The notes: generated from the sequence alone by a model not told the origin. Shown: positions 22,224-33,013, numbered from the stretch's first letter. The stretch: 64,000 bases of DNA from Reticulitermes speratus (GCA_021186555.1 JAJKFL010000003.1:41126408-41190407), one strand, 5' to 3'. Translations and numbers: made by a program.

Positions 22224-23440
22224 TTGTATACTGAAAAACATGAACATGAGTTAAGTTGTAGTGTACCAGTGAAAATTTAGAAATCTAATGAAATATGACA
22301 TTTATCTGTTGCTTCCCCTAATTGATGGTAGACTATTACACTGAAATTCTTGATTATTGAAACTCCATAGTTTTTCAATTTAATTATAATCACAATATGC
22401 AGTTGTTATTTACAATATGTGCTTATAACCTTGTAATTTAATATTTGTTCTAGGAAATTACTGCTATGGAACAACCTTTTAAAAACATGGAACATAAATA
22501 TTGACTAGTATTAGGAAGTCAGGTTAAAAAAAATCCGTTTACTCAAGAATTTATAAGACGGGGTGCTAAACAAAAACAGATTAATGTAGAATATTCTCAT
22601 GTGCCATGAATGGAAAGGATAAGTTGATGAACATGGATATAACAGAGAGAAATAGGCTTGTGCATCCCTGATCTAAGGCATCCTTTTTCCTGTAACAAAA
22701 TTACCTAAAACTACCCTGCATTTTTTCATCTGTAAGGTACTTCACATGTAAGCTCTGCTACAACTTTATTATATGTTATCAGATCAACAAAAAATGCATG
22801 TTATATATTTTTTAATAACCGCAACACACAGCTGGTGATCGCAATATGCAAAGAAACATAGATATAACAATTATATTACTGTAAGTACACATCCCTAAAC
22901 TTCCATATCTGACACTGTAACAATCTTATTTTGGTCAAAGCAAAAGGTATTGGAATTAAAAAAAAATATATCACATATTTTTTTTGCCACCATCGTGGTG
23001 GTACACGGTGAACATAGATATATATATACACTACACATAAGATAGAGAGATCGATAAATATATGAAAGAAATCTGTGATGATGATTAGTTACCAGACATG
23101 GAGAAAACTGGAGTGCTGAAAGGATTTCACATACAATAATGACTAACACTTCTTCCTGCATTTTTCTTTCAAAATATTGTATTATGCAATGATGAATCCA
23201 GTCTTCCATAAAACATGATAAACTATATTCATTCTTTTAATGAACACTTCACTGGCTCTCTCACGTGTTCACCAATCTGTCACTGTAAAAGACCTCATCA
23301 CACTAAAGAAAGCAGCTGATAATGATGACAATCCAAATGCTGGAATAGATGATAACAATGGAGCACATCAGACACAATTTCTGGGCATGCCCCTCTGCAA
23401 AGTGAATAGGGTGATGGGGTGAGGTGGCTGAGATACTTAC

Positions 23441-23596
23441 GCGCAGGATATGTCTGCGGAATGCCATTAGTGTAGACGGATGGGTCGGAGCCAGCAGGTT
23501 GCCCATTTGGGGTCTGTGCTGCCATGTTGAAGTTGGGCATGGTTGGGGAAGGCAGGCTAGGAATGGTGCCATTAACGGGCTGGCCTGAACCCGAAC
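23441..23596 (-). CDS. bru3: CELF/Bruno-like protein, linker exon ([10 protein letters not shown])
   Basis: A 156-nt exon, phase 1 to phase 1, residues 95-147. It encodes [40 protein letters not shown] and [12 protein letters not shown]. The acceptor is TCTTATTTTAG and the donor is [34 protein letters not shown] aligns with the vertebrate CELF4 linker (NGQPAAEAVFANGIHPYPA), which supports the CELF3-6 / bruno-3 assignment over CELF1/2. The segment is Pro/Gly/Asn-rich and presumably disordered. The upstream Gly codon is completed from TCAG of the preceding exon. Overlapping frames at 23298-23572 on both strands are shadows of this exon. Confidence 0.95.
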
Positions 23597-23919
23597 CTAA
23601 AATAAGAGCTGATTAGTTGAAATGGAATTACAATGATATCAAATTGAAGTGCTGATCGAATTTTTAAATGTACGTCAGGGCTCAATTTGCTGCAGGAGGG
23701 AATGCAATGCTTTTGTAACCATCCTAGTATTGTTCTTGTGAAGATGATAATTTTCAATGACAACACAAGTTTGTTAATATGCATCAAGGAGTTTAGTTGC
23801 AAATATAATATAATAGCATCAAATTTACCCTTATTATACTATTTATTATTAAGATACATTTACACTTGAAGTGTTTACCCATGTACACTTCAGCCACGAC
23901 AAGAATTATATTTCAATAT

Positions 23920-24180
23920 CATGGTCAGTGAGAGCTGTCAGTTAAGTGCCCTGCTATGGGCTGGACAACAATTGCTCTCTTTCTGAAAGGGTAGGGACTG
24001 ATATCTTCATGATAGCCTCTAGACCCATTTTTGGGCCACCCAGTCTCCTGTCCAGTGTGTAGAGAGATTTCATTCTTTAGTGTTAAGATAGTTCTAGTGT
24101 GAAGTTGGCCACTCACTTTCACCAGATACCAAGGATAAGAATGCTTTGAGATATACTCGCATTCCACCTATGTTTTCATG
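23920..24180 (+). repeat. SINE-like dispersed repeat (copy 2)
   Basis: Shares with 21110-21345 the block CCACTCACTTTCACCAGATACC and the following AAGAATG ... CATTCCACCTATG segment, same strand and order. The upstream part (GGGCTGGACAACAATTGC ... GCCTCTAGACCCATTTTTGG) is more complete than in copy 1. The 80-codon minus-strand frame inside it is not considered coding. Confidence 0.45.
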
Positions 24181-27100
24181 TTGTGCTTAAGGAAATATTT
24201 ATCTGCCCACAATGAGTTTAATTTTGCTGTATTATGTGTGTTCATCCATTCCTGAGCCTTGTTTCAAGGTACACATAAAAGAGAATTATTCATACATGTT
24301 TAACATTGGGCACTGCCAGTGTTAAACCAATATTTTAAATTTACTTGCACCACGCAAAGAATCATCTCATATGTCATAATTTACCTATGTTCCACATAAG
24401 TAAAACATACAGGAATTTAAAAAAAAGTCTAAAGAGGAAAATTATTTTGGAATAGAACAGTACATGAAAATATATACGTTACACTATTACTTCCAGATTA
24501 CATGGCGAGGATGGTTCAAGTATTCAGCAATCCTTCTTGACAATAGGTACAAATGGAACCCTGAACAAACTATAGCCTACATACACCAAGACCAGCAACA
24601 GATAATAAGTTTGGGCTGTTCTCTCACTGTGTAAATATGTACAATGAGCTGTGAACATTCGATCTCACCTGGTATGACTATCAGAATGACATCTGTGAAT
24701 CCCTGCACTTTGAATGGTCTCATGTTGCGATATAATTCAAGGAGATTCTTAATTTGATACATGTTTAGTAAATTTAGGGCAGTTAATCAGTCAGTACACA
24801 TATATTTTGTTTCACTAGTAGTCAAGGGTGACTGCAAACCTTTGCACAAGAGTGACAATTTTCACAAATAAGACCTACCTGCTAACAAAAATCATGAAAC
24901 ACTTGACTTACTTCTCTGATTAAGAAAAGTAAGATATACCACTTTATGTGGGGAATGGGAAGGCACTTCTATTATTTATCATTACAAGTCTGAAATACTT
25001 CTTTATTACTCATATATGTTTTGATTATATGTAGTTAAAATGTGAGCAGTTAACAGAAATAGCTTTTGAATGAATACTGATCCAGAAGTTTCATAGACAT
25101 ACAGATTTTCTGTGATAGAGTATCTGAAACCAATTGCCTTCTTGCGATTGAGAACATCAAGGATGAGATTGTCATGGCCTTAATTAAATGATTGGGACAC
25201 ATATAAATATTTACTACAATTTTAGTTTCCTGCATGGATTGAGAAAACTCCAAGAAATTAAAAAAAGACAACACAAAGAACGTGTAACAGTAGTATACAG
25301 TACGCATTCCATTAGAGATAGTGACAATTCTAGTACTGACACTTCCCTAGAGCATTGGGCACTACAAGAACTTGCCCATAAAGGGGGTGGGGAGGCTTTC
25401 TTGCCCAAAATATGTACAATTCCTTTCCAAATGTAACTGCAAAATTCAAGGAAGGGTACAGTTTTCCTAAATTATAATTATATGCAACTGCCACAGAAAA
25501 CTGTCTCTCCATGGGAGCTGAATGGATTTGTCTGACTAGGATACAATATTAAATATTACAGCCTCATGCAAGAGTCAAGAAAGACAAATTTCAGAATGTA
25601 CATGGCAAAACATCAGTAGTGTTCAGCAACATTTTCACTAATTCTGTAAAGTCATTTTTAATTAAACACAAAGTTTAACATTTATTACCCACTCACTGCA
25701 CTACTGTAAAGGAGCTCACATATGGTCCAGCTAGCCAAGCATTGATAGCATGCTTTCAATTGTAACACCACTACCCCAAATTAAAATTCACCTGCCAATG
25801 CCATGGCACTGACAGATTTAAAATTCCCATCCTTGGGGTGATAAAGCTTAATGAGAATCCACTCATCCTGCTATGCTGTGGGATGTGTACATTCCTAAGG
25901 ATACCCCAATTCATGTGAGATGCACATGCCTTAGCACTAGGTACCTTGAACTCATGTTACAAAATATCACTTTGTTTCACACATGATTATGTGTCATGTT
26001 TATTAGTGACAAGCCTGCTCATATATATTCAATATCTATAATTGTGAATCACTTATAAATGATTTACAGGATTTGTCAGGTCAGATGGCCAGCTGAAAGT
26101 TATATATTACAAATTCTATTAAAATTAATGGACAGTGATCCCAAAACTTTAAGAACAATATTGGACAGGATGTAATTCATAAAGCAGTACAGAAAACTGA
26201 TGTTTATTTAGCTTACTTAAAAATGGGAATAATGAGATGTAAATTACTTAAAGTCTTCCATGTCAAATTATCATAAATCAATGCAACTCAACATCAGAAT
26301 TGCCCAACAACACTACTTAAATTTCCGAAGTCGAATTTTCACAAAATTCATCCACTTGTTTAGACACTGATAATAGGTCACAGACTGAAGCACAAACATG
26401 ACTTACATATAAGGCTTTTTTTTTGTTATATACATAAACTGTATATAACATTGAAGGTTAAATACTGAAAGCATGGTGACATTTCATTTATGTACAGAGT
26501 TAAACAGCTACATTACATTTCTACATACATATACTACAACGCATGACTGTCATGAGCTGTTGCTAGTCCTGATTAATATACAACTACAACATGCATGTCT
26601 TACGTACATTATCTACTTATTACAGAGTGACTTCAGGAAACAGAAACATATACTGGTTGGCTGTACAGACTCAGCCAAAGGAGTCAATGGAGGAAATAGA
26701 AAGGCATGTTGAGTACTGATTATGATCAACTCGGTCAACTGAGAAAACAGTGAAGTGGGTTGGCTACTGACTAAAAGTAAATGAGGCAAGTAAGGGAACA
26801 TACAGGCAAGCTGTTTACTGATAAGGATTACAGAAGTTGACTTAGAAAATAACATGGGAATCACACCGATAAAACTACAGTCAATAGCAAATTAAACCCA
26901 TTACATGAGTTCTGAGAGGTGTATTAAATTTACAAGGTAGAACGCAACTAGATGTTGCAACAATGAATAACACTTATTATTTTTTAATCTCAGGTGAGGC
27001 ACAGTTTTCTCAAACATCAGATGTTTTATAAAATGGAATGATTTTTAAGAAAATTGTGATGCATAAGAACTAAATTATATGGTACATAACAAATCCAAAT

Positions 27101-27344
27101 TTGGAAATGAAGAAAAATTGGCATTTCAAAATGGAGCAGAAATTCTTCCTACAATGGCATACTCCACAATCTTGATGAATAGGCCTTCAATTTGTTTTAT
27201 TGATTAGAATATAATAATACTCACATATGTTTATTTGCATGTACTATACTGTGTTGTGACTGAAATCCATTGGAATTTTGAATTAATGTAATATAGATTT
27301 CTATGTCTGCAGCGTGACTATAAGGGCAAATAAAATAAACTTAC

Positions 27345-27374
27345 CTGCTTCAGAGGTATGTAAACAAACCGTAA
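27345..27374 (-). CDS. candidate 30-nt cassette microexon (unproven)
   Basis: On the minus strand a 30-nt segment lies between AAAGCCTCAG (acceptor) and a consensus donor CAG|GTAAGT. Inserted between the flanking phase-1 exons it keeps the frame, has no stop and would encode VTVCLHTSEA before the Gly of GSGSG. CELF genes are known for small alternative exons. The upstream pyrimidine tract is only moderate and I know no CELF protein with this peptide, so it may be a chance splice-site pair. Confidence 0.22.
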
Positions 27375-27667
27375 CTGAGGCTTTAAGTTTAAGTGGGAAT
27401 AGAAGTGTGACTTGTTTTAACTGCATTACATAGAAATTAACAGCAACCAAAAAACTCTCTTTGTACATGTACGGTTACGGGGCTTCTGTATTTGGCATAT
27501 GTGCAATTCTTTTGATATTTTTGAGGTCATGTACATATGTATGTACATGTGTGTTTTCTGTACTGTTCATTCCATACATTGTCTATAACCAATTCATAAG
27601 AACCAGACCAACAAAATGCACAATACTGTTCCTTAGATATTTATATTACAATATCACATTAACATTT

Positions 27668-27704
27668 CTACATGTTTCGATCTCCAACGGATTATCATCA
27701 GGGC
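27668..27704 (-). ncRNA. hammerhead-ribozyme-like motif
   Basis: The minus strand reads GCC, CTGATGA, a short hairpin (TAATCC-GTT-GGAGAT), CGAAACATGTAG. CTGATGA and GAAA are the two invariant hammerhead core strands and the hairpin takes the place of stem II. Hammerheads are known from Penelope-like retroelements in animals. Stem III is not convincing and stem I pairing is weak, so this is either a decayed ribozyme or a related conserved terminal motif. Other examples in the window are at 41395, 58687 and 58762. Confidence 0.5.
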
Positions 27705-27839
27705 ATCAAATCAAAGCAACACCGCACAAAAAAAAAGAAAGAATTGCCTACATTTTAACTGTTTAACTTTTTTACACCTTTCTACTGTACGCAAAGGTTG
27801 CTAGTTTGTTTTTGTTGGTCTGTTTGTTGTAAATTGATC

Positions 27840-27906
27840 TGTGTGTGTGTGTGTGTTTGTGTGTGCGCGCGCGCGTGTGTTTGTGTTTATTATGTATGTA
27901 TGTATG

Positions 27907-27935
<29 letters not shown>
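27840..27935. repeat. (TG)n / (GTAT)n compound microsatellite
   Basis: A TG tract with GCGCGC interruptions at 27840-27885, followed by about ten ATGT units to 27935. Confidence 0.9.
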
Positions 27936-27937
<2 letters not shown>

Positions 27938-28179
27938 GTAACTGTAATTGTAATTGTAATTTTTATTTATCCTATTGATCAAAATACATTGATATAGGAC
28001 ATGTCAATATAAAAATACACATTATTAAAATAAAATAGTTCAATATAACACAAAATGTTTTCCTTAGGTTTTCCTAATATTACATTTTTTATCATTCCTG
28101 CCACAAAAGACATTCTAATCATACGTTACAAGAACTCACATTAACTGAAACACTGTGAATGTTTTACAGTTTATGTGTA

Positions 28180-28201
28180 TGTATGTATGTATGTATGTAT
28201 G

Positions 28202-28245
<44 letters not shown>
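28180..28245. repeat. (ATGT)n-(TA)n microsatellite just downstream of a donor site
   Basis: About seven ATGT units run into about twenty TA units. On the transcribed strand this begins roughly 80 nt after the donor of the 28325-28463 exon, so it lies in the proximal part of the intron. Confidence 0.9.
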
Positions 28246-28324
28246 CATGTATGTTAATTTACTATTCCAGCATGATGGGTCTAAAAAATTCAAGCAGTAT
28301 ATGGTGAATCTCTAAGAAACTTAC

Positions 28325-28463
28325 CTGATGTGGGCGGTACAACAGGGTTGGCCATGCCATTGAGGGTTGCGTGAGGAATCTGAGTTGCAAGAGCTGCCAT
28401 GGGGTTGATGTAAGTGCCTTGGGCTGTTGCAGCTGCCATCAGAGCTGCCTGTTGCTGCATGGG
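28325..28463 (-). CDS. bru3: CELF/Bruno-like protein, linker exon ([10 protein letters not shown])
   Basis: A 139-nt exon, phase 0 to phase 1, residues 49-95. It encodes [40 protein letters not shown] and VVPPTS plus the first base of Gly. The acceptor is TTTGCGGGTAG, preceded by T-rich sequence 30-50 nt upstream; the donor is [23 protein letters not shown] follows AYGAYAQ in CELF3-6 and bruno-3 proteins, where it opens the Ala/Gln-rich divergent domain. The exon joins in frame to the RRM2 exon on one side and the GSGSG exon on the other. An overlapping minus-strand frame (28321-28515) is a shadow in another phase. Confidence 0.96.
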
Positions 28464-29168
28464 CTACCCGCAAAGCACCATAGCACGTGCAGAAACGGCA
28501 ACAAAAAAAAAACACAGATCAGATGAGAATTCAGTCAAATATACGTAACACATTAACTGCATTTTTCATTAAAAAAAAAAGGCTTTATTGACAGTCGTAA
28601 ACGCGTAGTTTCAAATTCCCACAAGCAAACAAAATAAGAGCTACAGAATAAGGCCTTGAATATCACAAAAAAAAAAGACAGAAGATGAAGAAAGAATTTT
28701 AGGTAGAAAGCCTCTTGAAAAGTGGCGATTTAGAATATTAGGAAGGATATAAAAATAACAATATAACAGATAACTGGAAAAGTGAGATGTGAGGATGTGA
28801 AATGGAGTAAACTGGCTCAGAACAGTCTACAGTTGAAGCCCTACACAGTTTATTAGTACAATAATAAAATTACGGATAAGACTGGGCATTTTATTTTATC
28901 TCAGATTCACGTATGCATGTATTTCACAGTAAAAAACAGCAGCACAAGGATACTGCTTAATACAAATGTGTGAAAGTTCTTTAACTTATGAATTTGACAA
29001 AGTTTGATAGAACGTTGGCAGTATCAATGTCAACTGAAGCAGCTTCAGTCATAAAAAATTAACGACACCAAAATTAAGGCAGAAGTCTGACAAGGTGCTG
29101 AGTTGCTACTCGAAAAATCTCACGTGTGTCTGAAGACATGAAACTATGCAATTTGTACGTGTTCTATA

Positions 29169-29743
29169 CAGGGCATACACAAAAGAATGGTGCGGTTTCA
29201 AAAGTGAATAACAAATTTATGTCTCACATTACACGGGCACATCATACACCGTCAGCGGCGGCAACTGTCCAAGTTTCTCATGCGCTACCAGCAGTTCGCT
29301 TCTCATGCTTACTGCGTGGCCGCGGGGCCAGTTTAGGGGAAATGCGCTGGATCGGACGTGCTGCTGCAAATGGAGACAAGAACCTTCTCCCTTGGCCACC
29401 CCGTTCGCCAGATCTTACACCGTGCGATTTCTTTCTTTGGGGGTTCGTTAAAGACAGCGTTTATGTACCACCATTGCCCACGTCCATCCATGAAATTCGT
29501 GATCGGATAACGCATGCACTGCAGGCCATTACAGCGGACATGCTACACCGGGTCTGGGATGAGTTTGATTACCGTGTGGATGTGTGTCGTGTGACCCAGG
29601 GTGCATACATTGAAGGATTGTAATTACCAAATGAGAAACTTGGACAGTTGCCGCCGCTGAAGATGCATGTTGTGCCCTTGTAAGGTGAGAAATACATTTT
29701 TTATTCACTTTTGATACCGCACTATTCTTTTGTGTATGCCCTG
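29169..29743 (+). mobile_element. internally deleted mariner-like element with long inverted repeats
   Basis: Both ends start CAGGGCATACACAAAAGAAT when read inward, flanked by TA (29167-29168 and 29744-29745). The inverted repeats extend about 113 bp with around a dozen mismatches, up to AACTGTCCAAGTTTCTCAT. Between them only the end of a transposase remains, so the element is 575 bp and non-autonomous. Long inverted repeats with an interior deletion are typical of Tc1/mariner-superfamily derivatives. Confidence 0.9.
29333..29623 (+). pseudogene. transposase C-terminal remnant inside the mariner-like element
   Basis: About 95 codons read GEMRWIGRAAANGDKNLLPW, PPRSPDLTPCDFFLWGFVKD, SVYVPPLPTSIHEIRDRITH and, near the end, TADMLHRVWDEFDYRVDVCR, then TQGAYIEGL and a TAA. 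RSPDLTPCDFFLWG contains the third acidic position of the Tc1/mariner DDD/E triad; the first two acidic residues and the DNA-binding region are deleted. The frame continues upstream through the inverted repeat to an ATG at 29126 in flanking DNA, which is fortuitous. The reading frame is intact from 29333 to the stop, which suggests a fairly young copy. Confidence 0.85.
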
Positions 29744-29799
29744 TATTATCTGTCAAAGTAGAATGACGGTGCCCAGGGCCGGACTTTGGGACGGGCCAG

Positions 29800-30057
29800 G
29801 CCAGGCCTCTCACCGCGGAGGCCCGGGTTCGATCCCGGGTCAGTCCATGTGGGATTTTTGGTGGACAAAGTGGCACTGGGACGGGTTTTCCCCGAGCGCT
29901 TCGGGTTTCCCCTGTCAATTTCATTCCACCGGTGCTCCACTACACGGAAAAACGAAAAAACTAATCATCTTCATCACAGGGTTGCATAATAAGCCTCAAA
30001 AGGTTGCGGTGCGTCCGTAGCATCTGCTGCGGGGCCCTTCACAAAAAAAAAAAAAGA
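29800..30057 (+). mobile_element. tRNA-derived SINE with poly(A) tail and 13-bp duplication
   Basis: The head contains GGCCCGGGTTCGATCCCGGG, a strong polymerase III B box with tRNA-like T-arm. The body includes GACGGGTTTTCCCCGAGCGC and CAGGGTTGCATAATAAGCC and the element ends in a run of 13 A before GATGG. TGGGACGGGCCAG occurs directly before (29787-29799) and after (30058-30070), an exact 13-bp target-site duplication. It is an inserted retroposon, not a functional tRNA gene. Confidence 0.9.
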
Positions 30058-30070
30058 TGGGACGGGCCAG

Positions 30071-30375
30071 CCGGGCGGCTGTCTGGGCTGCTAACTTATA
30101 AGCGGTGCTAAGACCTCACTGAAATAATCGGAAATATGGTGCTAATAAACTCAGGTTTACACACGTGACAGAATTATCCCGAAAATTATCCTTTGGGGAC
30201 GCGCCCTCAAAAAGGTTCGCCAGCCCTGTTCTAGGCCGAAAAAGTTCAGAGAATATCGGTTTCAAGGGGTGCCTAATTATTAGCCTGCTCGGGGCGCCCA
30301 CATGTCTCGGGCTGTCCCTGACTGGGTCAATGGTATAAGAACGTCTAGAAGATATTTGTAGGACGAATCACGTAC
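30071..30375. other. GC-richer spacer, possibly the remnant host of the SINE insertion
   Basis: Joined across the SINE, the flanking sequence runs from about 29774 (CAGGGCCGGACTTTGGGACG) to about 30228 (AAAAAGGTTCGCCAGCCCTG), whose ends are roughly inverted repeats as in hAT-type elements. No matching 8-bp duplication is visible, so this is only a suggestion. The part next to the exon shows no feature. Confidence 0.3.
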
Positions 30376-30519
30376 CTGTGCATAGGCGCCGTACGCCCCA
30401 AACTGGTTGAAGACGAAAGGGTTGAGGAGACTCATGTTGCCGGCCATCTGTTGCATGCGGCGCAGCTGGCGTTCTTTCTCTGTGTCAGCAAATTTCACCA
30501 CGAGGCTTGAGGAAGCACC
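30376..30519 (-). CDS. bru3: CELF/Bruno-like protein, exon with the C-terminal part of RRM2
   Basis: A 144-nt exon, phase 0 at both ends, residues 1-48 of the visible fragment and the 5'-most coding exon found. It reads [40 protein letters not shown] and [24 protein letters not shown] is the last beta strand of RRM2 of CELF/Bruno proteins and RRMQQMAG is the conserved helix after it. The acceptor is CATTGTTTCAG and the donor is CACAG|GTACGT. The family normally precedes this exon with HGSQTMP; I searched the plus strand to 64000 for its complement and did not find it, so RRM1 and the start of RRM2 lie outside the window. An in-frame readthrough into the intron, from 30528 to 30280, is only an open-frame artefact. 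Confidence 0.97.
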
Positions 30520-30639
30520 CTGAAACAATGTGTCATACGGAACTGAAGCAAAATAAATATGTACAGAGGCTTATTCTTGCACATCCACTCGGGCTCATAT
30601 ATCCACAGAGTTTGGAGGCTGGATGTACCTTCATCCTTG

Positions 30640-30658
30640 CCCCCCCCCCCCCCCCCCC
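30640..30658. repeat. C homopolymer (G-run on the transcribed strand)
   Basis: About 19 C in a row, about 120 nt upstream of the acceptor of the RRM2 exon on the transcribed strand, where it reads as a G-run. Confidence 0.9.
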
Positions 30659-31744
30659 AGTCGCCACCCATCCAAAGTGGGCTCTCAACTTTCACCGCTT
30701 CACCTGAAGGTGGTAGTAGATCTAGCCCTCGAAAGGTTGTAAACTTTTTTTTAGCCTGAAAGTATGGGCAATGTCCAAACGTTCGGTCATGACTGAAGAC
30801 TCATTCTGACTTTATTGGTGATTATAAGACGTCGTGACTAAAGCAGTTTACAAAAGACACAAATATGAATTGCATTGCATATTTATTTATATAAATCTGC
30901 AATTCCAAATTCCTATAACATGTTTACTGTATTTTTGTTACTGTAGTTTCTATAGTTTAATAATGCTACTTAGTATAACATCAACCATCCTTTACAGGTA
31001 TTCTCTACACCCAAAAACTGGTAACATTTCTGCGAAAACATCTTGTGACAGAAAATAAGATTGAGTAATTTTTTTGTCTGAAATGTTTTAAATTTTGTGC
31101 CTATGTAATGCAGTAAACACAGAAGATGATTCAGATCTTCAAGTAAAGTGGCAGCCTAGCTAGTCAAAAGATGGCACATTATTATATCTCTTCCCTCTAA
31201 AGTTCACCCTTGAATGATCGCCAATAACTACATACCGCATGCAAGTTTTTTTTACAGTGTGTGATTTTCTTTCAAATTTTGTTATAAAATGACTTAATTT
31301 TTAATTACACAGTAGAAATGTTAAATTACCTGCCACTAAAGGTACAGTTTTTTTGCCCTTAAGCATTTTCATAACGTGGATACAGTAATATATCTTTGCA
31401 TTACAAGGGTGAACCGATCCAATCCTCTGCACCAATAATTACTTCACTTTACTTTACACTGCTTTTCTGAGGTAAGTGTTTATATTACACGGCAGGAAAT
31501 GTGACTATACACTCTTTCTTGTTCACATACCTTTCATACGCTTAATGAGTCGCATATTCATAAAACAGTACACTCTTTTGCCGTTCTTGCCAAAAGGAAC
31601 ACCTTTCATTAACTGATTCTGCGATTTTCATCACATCAGTTACATTCGTGAATTCGGGATGAGTAGACATGAATGGAGAAGTGACAGAGGAGCAATGTTG
31701 AGAAGTACTTTAAGTGTTCCAGTAAGGCTTTAATATTGCATTTG

Positions 31745-32060
31745 ACTAACCAACTAATGAAAGAACCAACTAACCAAACAAGCGGTTAAATAACTATGTA
31801 TCGTAAACCTTAATGAGAAGCTCAGTTGGTCAAGAAATTCCCTGCCTTTTACGGAACCGTAAATTTCATCAGTGTCCTCACAACAGCTGGTCACTGAACC
31901 CTGCCCTCAGTACGCTGATACAGACAGCTTTACACTCTACTTCCTTCACATGCTTTGTAATACAGTATTATCCTCTCATACACGCCTGAATTTCCGAAGA
32001 GATTTCTTCCCTTCAGGATTTCAAATTAGAATATCAATGCATGCCTATCTCTCTCACTCA
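31745..32060 (-). mobile_element. non-LTR retrotransposon 3' end (minus orientation)
   Basis: ATGAGAAGCTCAGTTGGTCA, AGAAATTCCCTGCCTTTTAC and GGAACCGTAAATTTCATCAG match the complement of the 3' region seen at 59.85 and 54.1 kb. An AACC/ACTA-type tail (CCAACTAATGAAAGAACC, AACTAACCAAAC) lies on its left, where the 3' end should be. Diverged, non-coding. Confidence 0.65.
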
Positions 32061-32643
32061 TAATAAACTATAGGGGAAAAACTGTCTGAAACGGAAATAA
32101 TTCTTAGTTCCACGGACTTCGTCCCTGCAATCACATACTTCCTTTTCTTTTGACGCTAACTAATGAACTATTGTTATGCAGGTAGAATATGGAATAGTGA
32201 AGTTACAAACATTTCTCTTTACTATGGTTTGGTAGAGAATTTTTCCTTCTTCAGAACTCTGTTATTGATTGGTATTGTCTGTCTGTCTCTCTGTCTATCC
32301 GTCCGTCGCCTGCGCACCCCCCCTCTCCCACCCACCCGTATGACAAATACATGAATGTGACAAGAAATTGATGGTCTGATTTTGTGTAACTTAGTACATA
32401 CAGCACGTCATTGGTGAGTAATTAAATTTGACACCTTTTAACTCCCTGTTACAATCCGTACGAACATGGCGGACAGAGGGTGTCACGATATGTTATTCTT
32501 TACTAACAGTGGCTCAATCAGAGAGACGATAGAAATTTCTATAAAAGCATATAATATAAAATTATATTGTATTATAAGATGGAAGTGAAGGCAAAAATGA
32601 AGGAAAGTCATGAAACCTTGATGATGTACTGTTCTTGTATACA

Positions 32644-32828
32644 CAGTTGAACCCGGTTATAACGACATCGCTTTATGCGATACCTCGTTTAAAGCGTCAG
32701 ATATTCTGTGGTACCAATTAATTCCTCACCTTTAACCATAACATTATACTACTTGTTTGGAACAACACTAGTTTATAACGACACAAGACAATCAGTTCCT
32801 TTTATGACGTTATAACCGAGTTCGACTG
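32644..32828. mobile_element. Tigger/pogo-like MITE
   Basis: The inverted repeats are CAGTTGAACCCGGTTATAAC at the left and, on the complement of the right end, CAGTCGAACTCGGTTATAAC. TA follows the right end; the left flank reads TACA, so one duplication is altered. Inside are further TATAACGAC and TTTAAAGCG blocks and no coding sequence. At 185 bp it is a miniature non-autonomous element. Confidence 0.8.
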
Positions 32829-33013
32829 TACTTAAAATCGTTTGAAGCCATAAAATGCCAGGAGAGCTGTAACAGCCAAAAATTCGAACAAAGTTTTAGG
32901 TATGATTATAGGCATATCTACAAATTATGTATGAGGCATTTTTAGTATGCCTTAATTATTTGATTTAGAAAGATAGGGTCAATGCTTCATCCCGTCCAAG
33001 TATGCGTCTACAC

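Larger units (their letters stand above)
17298..23440 (-). other. intron with Tigger remnant, non-LTR copy and foldback elements
   Basis: A 6.1-kb intron. Identified contents: a Tigger/pogo remnant (17560-18375), an (AAAC)n run (18455-18480), a G-run (18991-19007), a foldback element (19118-19283), a non-LTR 3' end split by a foldback element (20390-21070), a SINE-like repeat (21110-21345), a mariner fossil (21400-21640) and a TG microsatellite (22205-22223). The remainder is AT-rich with no recognisable feature. Confidence 0.8.
23597..28324 (-). other. intron with a candidate microexon, simple repeats and a hammerhead-like motif
   Basis: A 4.7-kb intron. It contains a SINE-like repeat (23920-24180), a weak degenerate tandem repeat near 26640-26860 (about 54-bp period, around three copies), a candidate 30-nt microexon (27345-27374), a hammerhead-like motif (27668-27704) and TG, ATGT and TA microsatellites at 27840-27935 and 28180-28245. 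The rest is AT-rich with nothing recognised. Confidence 0.8.
28464..30375 (-). other. intron carrying a mariner derivative and a SINE side by side
   Basis: A 1.9-kb intron. About 700 bp next to the 28.4-kb exon are AT-rich without recognised features; then come a 575-bp mariner-like element (29169-29743), a SINE (29800-30057) and about 230 bp of GC-richer sequence of possible transposon origin before the RRM2 exon. Confidence 0.8.

Noticed and set aside
23298..23572. Overlapping 80- and 89-codon minus-strand frames and a plus-strand frame
   Set aside because: They overlap the CELF exon at 23441-23596; only the spliced frame matches the protein family.
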